From Auricularia sp. M13 (Eukaryota; Basidiomycota; Agaricomycetes; Auriculariales; Auriculariaceae): a stretch of 64,000 bases of DNA. Location of the stretch: positions 5,580,001-5,644,000 of the forward strand of contig CM073193.1 in NCBI GenBank assembly GCA_037042915.1, given 5' to 3'. This document shows, one piece after another, positions 56,390 through 64,000 of this stretch (the first letter of the stretch is position 1; each line of letters begins with the position of its first letter). Made by a program: the position numbers and the translations under genes. Under the pieces are notes generated by a model. The model searched no databases, was not told the DNA's origin, and saw only the letters and a list, made by a program, of their open reading frames with translations.

Positions 56390-58739
56390 CGCACCGTCTA
56401 GGTCCATCTCACCTCGCGTAGCCGGAGCGCCGTCGTTGTGGGCCTTGAGCGGCAAAGATTGAGCGTGCCGAGGAATGCCTTCCTGTCTGCACGCATTCTG
56501 TAAGCGCGCTAGCTTGACGGGAGCGTGCACCTCAGGCGTCGGGACATCGTCTGTCGGCGCGAGAACGCAGCACAGCAAGTCGCAGCGCAGTCCGAGCTCG
56601 CGCTCGCGGTGTTCTACGTACTCCCGGATCGTCCGGCCCTGAGGATCGGGGCGCGACCACTCGCGTCGTACACGCCTCAGGCTCCGCTGCTCAGGCGGCG
56701 GCGGGATGCCCCAGCGAGGTTGCAATGAGGGCAAACGCGTTGCGTCCAGCCGGGGAAGACGATTGTCGACGCGATCGCCCGTTTCCTGTGGGGGCTCCTG
56801 TAGCTCCCGTAGCTGCTGATGCTGCTGCTGACGATGATAAAGAAGCGCCGGGTCAACAGGCGAAACAATGTAGAATAAGGAATTGCCGCCGCTACCACCG
56901 GCTAGCGGAACGGTCATGCTAATGCCGAATTCGATGTCGATCTCGGACGTGTCTACGATCATCTCGAGTCCATCTACTACGCGCCTGTGATGAGCTTGGA
57001 GAATGCGTTGTCCAGAGATGGGCGTGGATACAGGTTGTTGGCCCGGTTGATCTTGAGGTTGGCCGGCTCGATGGGCGTCCTCTCGGAGTGGTGGCGGCTG
57101 GACCCCCATGGAAACGCGTTGTGGGGGGGGAAGCGCACATCAGCATAGGCCTGTTGAGGCTGGGCCTGCGAAGCAATTGGCGGGGAGCGCTGCGCACCAG
57201 CTGCAGGTGTTCGAGACCCGCCCGGAGTATTACGAACGTTTGGATAAGCCGGCAAATCAGCGAAAAGGCTGGAGGCAGCATGAGGTTCGGTGGGGGTCCG
57301 TGAGAGCTACCGTGATGACCCTGCGCACGAGAGGACGAGGCTAAGCGGTCCGGATCGACGTTGAAACGACAATTGGGACACGTCGTATGCCGGCAGAACC
57401 AAGGCTGCAAGCAATTCGAGTGGAACGCGTGGCGGCAGGGTAGTACGACGATCCGGGAACGTAGGGGTGGGGGCTCGGATCCAGCAGCAGAGGTAGAAAC
57501 ATCAGGAGCAGAGTGGGATGACGGGGCATTGCCCCCCCACTGGGGTGCTGCCGAGAGGTTCGCGAGATCTATATCCAAAGCTTCAAGGCATACAGCGCAG
57601 GCGCTGGAATTACCGTCTATAGCCTTCTCTACCTTCATGTACCGCTTAACGAGGCCAGCTGGGACTTCCTCAAGCCCTTCGATCAAGCGACGAGCCTGTT
57701 CGGGATCTTCTGGCGGCTGACTGCGAAGCCCGCCAAGCCAGGGGAGCGGAAATATCACCGGTGGAACGGATACGGGGAGAGGCACCTGCGGTCGCGGTCG
57801 AGTCGCGGCCGGGTGTGCGCCTCGACTGCCTGCCAAAGTTCGCATTGTTTCCGCATGTAGACGCCAGAAGTCAGCAAACGTAAATTCGCGATTCTGGGAA
57901 GTTTCGGACGAAGGGGAGGGCCCGTTTTGACGCAGTGCCAACGAAGACAGACCTCCCAGCGGAGCGCGCCGAGCGCTTACAGATGCTGCGGCGATCGCAT
58001 CGGGAGGCGTGAGATTGATGCTGTCGCCTCGCGAAGTAAACGGCCGTAACAGGACCTAGGTTGAAAGTTGGTTAGAAGAACGTGTGCATACGTTCGAGGT
58101 GGTGGACGCACGCTACTCTGCGCCCCGGCGCCAAAGACCCTGCTGGGCGGGTGGCTCAGCCATAGGGGCAGGTCGGGCGAGTTGAGCTGAGGGGAATGAG
58201 CGTTTGAATTGTTACGTGGAGGAGTCACGAATGAGGCACTTGGCAGCCGAGTCGCTGTGGCCGGCGCCACTGCATCATGTGTCAAGCATAGTCCTATGTT
58301 TGAGTGAAGGCACAGACCTGCAACGGGCTCAACACGCAATTCCGGGGCCTCAGGCAGGTGCGAGGGAGAAAACAACGGGATTGCTCGCATTACGTCGGAG
58401 CCAAGCATACGTGTGCGTTGCGGTGGTGGAAACGCTCGGGGCAATGGGCGCAGCGGCCGGAGTCCAACGCCAGCTGCAGCGTCAGGCGCGAACAGGTCGG
58501 AGATCGCTGTGTGCGGTGTGCGGCGGGGTCGGTGGTCATCGTCGACGACATCTTCGACGCGCGGTCGGCGATCGGGGGTCGAGTCTGCGGGCTGAATCTG
58601 TGTCTGTGTACTCGCCGGCGCGGACGGCGACGACGATGCTGCCGGAGGATCGGGCGCAGATGGCTGCACGGCAAGATTTGCCCTGCCCCTGGTGAGACGC
58701 TGCGCCCGGGGCGCAGTAGCGACGGCCTGGACGGCGGGT
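56390..58739 (-). CDS. RING-H2 finger protein, putative E3 ubiquitin ligase
   Basis: Exon 1 is open from 58739 to 58092 (Pro/Ala/Ser-rich; QPSAPDPPAASSSPSAPAS). A 71-bp intron (58091-58021, with branch-like CTAAC) joins in phase to exon 2 (from 58020: INLTPPDAIAAASVSARRAP, then FTFADFWRLHAETMRTLAG). The RING-H2 motif lies at about 57610-57360: CAVCLEALDIDL, a long variable loop, VVLPCRHAFHSNCLQPWF, then CPNCRFNVD, with all eight zinc ligands in C3H2C3 order. This domain binds a ubiquitin-charged E2. Downstream the coding signal changes frame near 57270 and again near 57000 (DTSEIDIEFGISMTVPLAG; IREYVEHRERELGLRCD), needing introns or reflecting frameshifts. No in-frame ATG is found in exon 1, so the start is unresolved. 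Confidence 0.65.
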
Positions 58740-59785
58740 CAGCAGTTGCACCCGCTGCCAGAGAGCTCAGTCCCGTAGCACACCTTGTCAGTGCTCTTGC
58801 GGGAAATCCTGCCCATCGTTGTGTGGTCGGCGGGCTGTATGCAGTAGCAGGAGAAGCGCAGAGCAGCATCGTTATAAGTCGACCTCATCTTGGATTATGG
58901 GAGATCGCGCGCTTGGCCAGGCGGGCGCCTCGGTCTACGCCGGCACAGGATCGGCGAATGTTCGCCAACCCCTGCATGGATTGCCAATCGCTGCGCTTCT
59001 CATCTAATCTGGACCGCCACCTGCGAAGCGCTGCGCCCAGCCCCAAAGCAGTGCCCGCATGCCCCGCTCTCATTCGTCACGTGAACGGCTTCAGCTGCTT
59101 AGGAAGTTCCTGTTCATATACGTAGGAGCTCCGAGCTGTATGTCACCTGCAATCGATCTGAGAGTGAGCCGATATGCACATACGATGCACCAATGTGCAC
59201 GGTCATCTTCAGGCGCTGATTATTCACCACGGCCCGGTATGGACTGGATTGGTGCAGGACAACGCGGTCAGGACCTGAGCGAGGAAAGTCCTACTTCAGT
59301 CTGTAACTCTCACTCCACATCTGCCAACTGCTCATGTGGGATTTGTCCTCGTCAAGTTTGACGGCGGGCAACATCGCTGCACCAAATCCTCGTCTGGATA
59401 CGGTGCCCAGGCTGAGATCAATAACATTTCCTAATCCCCATCAGCACGATGGGCAGAACCGCTGAAGGCGTTAAAGGCCTGATTGAAGGCTCTGATTTAC
59501 GACGAGTGGCAACGTTGTAAAACTTTCGTTCATCTATTCGGGTAGTGAAATACGAAACTGAGCCGATGAATCAATGCGCGATTGGATGATGAAGCGAGAG
59601 AGGAAGCGTGCGACTACGGCCCAATGCAACCAGAGAAGATGCAAACCCAAAGCCTTCGCCGCGTTCGTTAATGGCCAATAACAACCGCGTGCACAGCATC
59701 TCGTACGACGAATAACGCGGAAAGTCAACTCGATTGAAGCCTGTCGCTCACAATCAGCCACTGCGCATCGTTAATCTTGTGCTAC
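58440..59785. repeat. Segmental duplication, copy B
   Basis: Direct repeat of 26345-27735. It includes the first exon and upstream DNA of the RING gene and, at 59590-59765 on the minus strand, the last 35-40 codons of a Tom1-type HECT gene. Beyond 59785 the two copies diverge. Confidence 0.9.
59590..59765 (-). pseudogene. Tom1/HUWE1-type HECT C-terminal tail, second copy
   Basis: Same tail as at 27590-27700: the minus strand reads ATGFNRVDFPRYSSYEMLR, then a LLLAINE-like stretch. The catalytic Cys position is Gly here too, so the substitution predates the duplication. Nothing of the HECT domain upstream of the tail is present. Confidence 0.75.
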
Positions 59786-59809
59786 CCTAGGCACTAGGAG
59801 ATATCGTCA

Positions 59810-60090
59810 GCGGCCGGGGACGAAAGCGACGGTCCAACATGCCCATCGCCACCAACGCGCAGATGGCAGCCGCGGTCCCGTGCGAAGAGAACTCCAGGAA
59901 TGGCACGGGCATGATATGGTGAATCTGGAGAAATTCACCCATGGGAAGATAGAATCCGAACCTTGAGTGAGAGACGAATTGGGAGCATGGCGCCGACGGC
60001 GGCGGAAAGGTAGTAACGGTGAGGTTGAGGCGGAAGATGATATAACCGGTGGATGAGCGCTCGATGCGACCTGCATACGGGTCGGGGCGG
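59810..60090 (-). CDS. Hypothetical protein fragment
   Basis: An open minus-strand frame reads DPYAGRIERSSTGYIIFRLN, FVSHSRFGFYLPMGEFLQIH, then AICALVAMGMLDRRFRPRPL to a stop near 59809. It is mildly hydrophobic near the end. It begins close to the breakpoint of the segmental duplication and may be the cut 3' part of a gene. No domain recognised. Confidence 0.35.
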
Positions 60091-60129
60091 CCGCGCTGTT
60101 GGCTTATGGCCTCTACGCTGTGCCACAGG

Positions 60130-61076
60130 CTAGCTCGGGCGCGGGGTTCAGCATCTCAGACTTTGGGGAACAGAATTGATGTGCTTCATTGCGGTGCATA
60201 AGAATAAGGGCGCGAGAAGCAAATCATGGTACCCACATTCCCATGATCTACCGTGTCGGTCCTCTTATTCCGCGATCATGCACCGTACCTCACCGTGGTG
60301 GTCATCTCTGAGTTAACTGGCCAGTTGAGAACCGGCCCTCTCCAGCACTTGAAGCGATGAAACCTCGTACACCGACACAATGAATTCACGGGGTAATGAT
60401 AGACTCTGCGCAGCGACAGACGAGCAGAAAGGTTTTACACAAGTCGTCTAGAAGCGTGTGACCGCCAAGACGTGCGGCGAGTGGAGCGTGCGGCCTGCCT
60501 GCGTGATTATCACAAGACGCGGTACGACACGACATTTTTGCAGTTTGGCAGGCTGTTACAATGGACTTGTGGGTGAAGCGGGACTGGCACCTGCATTCGG
60601 CGCGACTCGCCCCACGCGCGATCGTGCATCATCGCTCGCTCCTCGTGGCATATAAGCGCCCTGTGCGCGCTTCGCGATCCTCAATTCTGCTCGTCTGATG
60701 GCTGGTTCACGCTCGCACTTGTCACCTAGGATTTCTCCGACTCGTGGTACAAGTGCGCGGGAGGGCAACGGCCCAGTCACACCGGCTAAAACGCACACAT
60801 ATCGGCCTTCACGTCCCCTCAGCAAAGCCCACAAGACCCGGTCCATCCGGAGATAGAGGGTGGATAGAGCGGCGGTTACAACTAAGAGTGACCAGGCGCT
60901 CCAGACTTTTCTAATACTAAACAATCTCATCCAGGAAACAAAGCGTAGCATGGTGCCGCAACAGTCCAACCTGTCAGCAACGAGGATAAACGGTGGAGGT
61001 AGGAAACGAAAAGGACGTTGCAGCATGGAGCGAAGCTTGGCGGCTGCTCGACTCGGGAAAGGGACAATACAACCTT
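60130..61076. other. Spacer, nothing certain
   Basis: A stretch of about 47 bp at 60435-60485 (GAAGCGTGTGACCGCCAAG) resembles 61140-61190 in the adjacent inverted arm. A minus-strand frame at about 60850-60560 has a hydrophobic stretch (VWSAWSLLVVTAALSTLYL) but no further support. Confidence 0.35.
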
Positions 61077-62640
61077 GGACAGATTCAGGCCCCCGCCGGC
61101 GCTGGTGTAGATCATACAGATGATACACCACACTTCGTCTGGAAGCGTGTGACCGCGAAGGCGTGCGGTGGATGGAGCGCAACCAAAGCGTAGCATGGTA
61201 TGCAGGCTGCCGAGCGCCGGTGTGATCGTCGTCCGGGGCTGACTCAACACGGCATTGCATGTGACAGACGGCGCTGGTTGACGAGCCGCGACGACTGGAT
61301 GTGGATTTGCGAGACTCGAAATGCTCGACCCTGTGCTTATCTGCAGTGTAGATCGAGATAAAGAGGCCATCCAATATCGCAGACGCATTTATAAATGCAG
61401 GATAGAACACATCGACAATTATTTTGCAGGCGGGCCAGATATCGTAGCGCATGCGACTTGCATGAGTCAGGCGTAAGGCGATTCACAGCTCGAAAGTAAG
61501 GATGGAAAGGGTCAAAGCGCGGGAAAGCATAGAGCACGAGGGACGGCGACAGCCCAGCCTGTCTAGTCATGACCGGACGCAGCGGCCCAGCAGTTCGAGC
61601 GGCAAGCGCTGGCGCAAGCGGCGAGCGCTAGCATCACTCGTAGGGCTACTTGGTAGCGGGTGTTGAATGTTATCCGGGGTCAATGCGCCTGGATGGCGGT
61701 ATACCGCAGTGCGCGCGGCGTCCAGGGTGCTGCTTACAATAGAAAGGAGAAAATCGAAGGACAAGACACGGTTCGGCCTGCTCCGAACTCCGACGGTATC
61801 TTCTTGCTCGCACCAGGACGTCACTTTGCTCGCAGTATTGTTCATCGCGCAGGAGATCTTATCGAAAGGGCTGCGCAAACAGGACCGGGAATGGCGCGGG
61901 TGGATTCGTGATAAATGCGACCAAGTCGCCCTCCACGCACAGCGTGCAAGAGCAAGCTCAATTGGGCTCACGATTATCGCTAAGATATGAAGCCATCGGC
62001 CCGTGTGATGACACTGAGCGGAGGTCACACGGGCATACTGTATACTGTCTTGGGGAAAGTCGCAGGTCTCGGTCTCCTTGCTACGAAATCTTTGCGCGCG
62101 GCCCTGGGGAATTCTACATCTCCTGCAAGCCCTGCGCCCGGTCTGTGCTCGTCATAGGCCATTTGAACAGTGCAATTCTGACGCCGAGAACGTACTGCGC
62201 GCCCGAGCACGTAGCAGCAGTCGATAATAACCTACTGTACCGCTGCGTAGACGCACTGTTCCCTCGCGGGAGCAGTCACATATCGATCTCACATCTGCGA
62301 ACCACCGGGAGCGAGGAAGCCGTGCATTGCGAGTCTCCGGGTACTGTTCGGCGATAGTGCCTCATTATGCCTCAGTATGCAACTCGGAGACAGCAGCGAG
62401 GGGAACGTTGCTTGCGACCTTTGCACCCTCCGGATGCGACAATCTGATCGTGGCTCATTTCTCTAGTTCAGGCGTCGGCGTCATGATCGTCTAAACCGCT
62501 CCCAAATCGCGTCCCCGGCCCATGTGTTCCAAAGTCATCTCGATTGCGGCGCAGGTTCTCCTCGCCGTTGTACTCTACTCGCGCTACCTCCGGGACAGGC
62601 AAATGCATACTACATGTGAAACCACAACCGTCATTCGCTC
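61077..62640 (-). repeat. Right arm of the long inverted repeat
   Basis: Reverse complement of 1-1569. The sequence continues to about 63109 as the second copy of the block at 55106-55782, implying that the left arm also extends beyond the window. Confidence 0.9.
61433..62505 (-). repeat. Dispersed repeat DR, copy 10 (full length)
   Basis: Full reverse copy, equivalent to copy 1. A one-base difference in the G run of ACCGGG(G)AATGG splits the open frame that is continuous in copy 1, which argues against coding. Confidence 0.85.
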
Positions 62641-63109
62641 TCGCCTCGCGCACCTCTCCCTCCACCTACGTCTTTCGCGACAACCATAGACGTGTGAACG
62701 GTTTGCCCGGCAATTCTGCTCGTCCTCGTGATGTGGTACTCCACCCGCACCCCGCGATTGAACACAGGCATGGCATATTGGCTGAAAGCTCCACGCGCAG
62801 CTGGCGCAGCCTGCGCAGCCTGCACAGCCTCTGCCGGCATGGGGAAGGCTCGCTGTTACTCGCTCAATCGTGATCATACATACTACAGGAGTCTGGCTTA
62901 CCGCCTCATACGGGACGCTCTCGGGATGCCTGGCTGCATAACTGTCGGCCTCGGAGCCCGTGGTATCCTTCGTGCTTACGGCGCAGGGCTGGAAACGTTG
63001 CACCGTGAGATCGAGAGACTCCTGAGGTGGCACAGTCTAAGCAGACTCACGCCATGTGCAGTAACGATTTGTGAGGTTTCGTGAGCTTGGTGGGTCGGGG
63101 GGTAAAGTC
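62413..63109. repeat. Duplicated block, copy B
   Basis: Direct repeat of 55106-55782. It overlaps the end of DR copy 10 and the right arm. Confidence 0.8.
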
Positions 63110-63531
63110 GGGCTGACTGCGACTTGATTATTGGCGGCAATGCCGATGTCTAGCTGGAGACTGTTCGTCATCGGGGAATCACAGGTTGGCGGCGATGGCA
63201 CTCAGATTTTGCTGCCTGGGAATATATACGCGGCTTGGGCTCAAAAGACAGCTTGTCCGCCTCGAACAATGGTTCGCGTGAGATTCGTGGCACACAGAAT
63301 GCAACTAACGCAACGAAACGTCCTAGGCTATTCAAACGTGTATATTTGAGTTCACGATTACGAGAATGGGACTTTCATTTCCTGCAAGAAGCTGGACACC
63401 AAGCGAACGCCACATCGGAGCGGGGGTCGACACACGAAACCTTGTAGGATGTACACGCGTTTGAATGTGATTTCAAAGAAGAAGTGACAATCGATTATCG
63501 ACAAGCGCGTCTTCCTCCATATTGCCAGCCT
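63110..63531. other. Spacer, nothing recognised
   Basis: Short ORFs only. It contains the 3' flank of the minus-strand gene that ends at 63532. Confidence 0.4.
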
Positions 63532-64000
63532 TCACCACAAGAACAACCAGGCCAACCCAAGTCCCACAAGAATCCAAAACCCGAGCGAAATAAAGACCGT
63601 AATGCACGACGCTGCTATCGCTGAGTCCTGATCATGATCATTTGACTTTCGGAGATTAACCTTAAGCGCGACCGGCGCTCGCGAACGATTATAAGACTTA
63701 CCTCCGTGACATCGGTAGTAACACCGAAATGTAAGAGATGCGGACTTTCCTGTATGTGCGTCCCACGCGAGATCGTGGATTCGGTACCTGCTGCCTGTCA
63801 GATGGCTATCCGAATTTCCACAGACAACGCCGGACCGTTAGTTTCATTCACGACATCGTAGATCGTGCCGTCTGCGCTCGTCAGGCGCGAAAGAAGGATT
63901 CTGTGGCGCTTATCGAGTCCGCGCTCGGGATACTCGTCTTGTCCTCGACCAATCATATCGAGAGATTGTGGGAGTTTAGATCTTTTGGCCGCCTGAGGCA
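63532..64000 (-). CDS. Spliced gene with a C-terminal membrane anchor, 3' end only
   Basis: Exons on the minus strand: 64000 (window edge) to 63852, 63794-63702, and 63660-63532. The introns are 57 bp (GTGAAT...GACAG) and 41 bp (GTAAGT...TTAAG), and the phase is kept. The protein reads QSLDMIGRGQDEYPERGLDK, RILLSRLTSADGTIYDV, HIQESPHLLHFGVTTDVTE, then a charged stretch (RKSNDHDQDS) and a terminal hydrophobic helix (ITVFISLGFWILVGLGLAWL) ending WLFLW-stop. A short C-terminal anchor after a charged linker suggests a tail-anchored membrane protein. The family cannot be judged without the missing 5' part. Confidence 0.7.

Noticed and set aside
58204-59125. Long plus-strand ORFs at 58204-58695 and 58304-59125
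   Set aside because: They lie antisense to the first exon of the RING gene in GC-rich DNA, and equal frames appear in the duplicate at 26317-27031. Explained by composition.

Overview
The window looks like nuclear DNA from a basidiomycete fungus, most likely an Agaricomycete such as a polypore. The reasons are genes split by many GT-AG introns of about 41-71 bp (one of 118 bp is possible), a group of F-box-like proteins of mushroom type, CACTA-type transposases of the tnp2 family, a non-LTR retrotransposon with an RNase H domain, and large multidomain eukaryotic genes (WD40, RhoGEF, HECT and RING ubiquitin ligases). There are no bacterial operons, ribosome-binding sites or rRNA genes. It reads as a repeat-rich accessory or subterminal region rather than a gene-dense arm.

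Layout. 1-1.57 kb is one arm of a large inverted repeat whose partner lies at 61.1-62.6 kb. 3.9-6.4 kb holds an F-box remnant and an intact nine-exon WD40/transmembrane gene. 7.2-13 kb alternates copies of an unclassified dispersed repeat (called DR here), a fragment of a Tom1/HUWE1-type HECT ligase and two hypothetical ORFs. 13.0-16.7 kb has a CACTA remnant, an F-box gene and an intact seven-exon gene. 17.8-25.4 kb has two more DR copies, an intact F-box gene, a possible alpha-box/HMG-like gene and a second CACTA remnant in opposite orientation. 25.6-30.4 kb has a segmental duplication, a broken HECT ligase with its catalytic cysteine replaced, and a DR copy. 32-40 kb has several small intron-rich hypothetical genes, one with an in-frame pentapeptide minisatellite. 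41.6-46.7 kb has a RhoGEF gene and an F-box gene, each stopped by a single nonsense codon. 47.5-55 kb is mobile DNA: a foldback MITE, a frameshifted CACTA tnp2 element, a DR copy and a LINE fragment. 56.4-59.8 kb has a RING-H2 gene and the second copy of the segmental duplication. 61-63 kb is the second inverted arm. A spliced membrane-anchored gene runs off the right edge.

The unifying theme is repeat-driven shuffling. DR occurs ten times in 64 kb. It flanks or abuts pieces of host genes (two HECT fragments) and of a LINE, and two of its copies share a 414-bp tract that looks identical by eye. I do not see a pathway-type gene cluster. The intact genes (WD40/TM, two F-box proteins, three small hypotheticals) appear to be unrelated residents.
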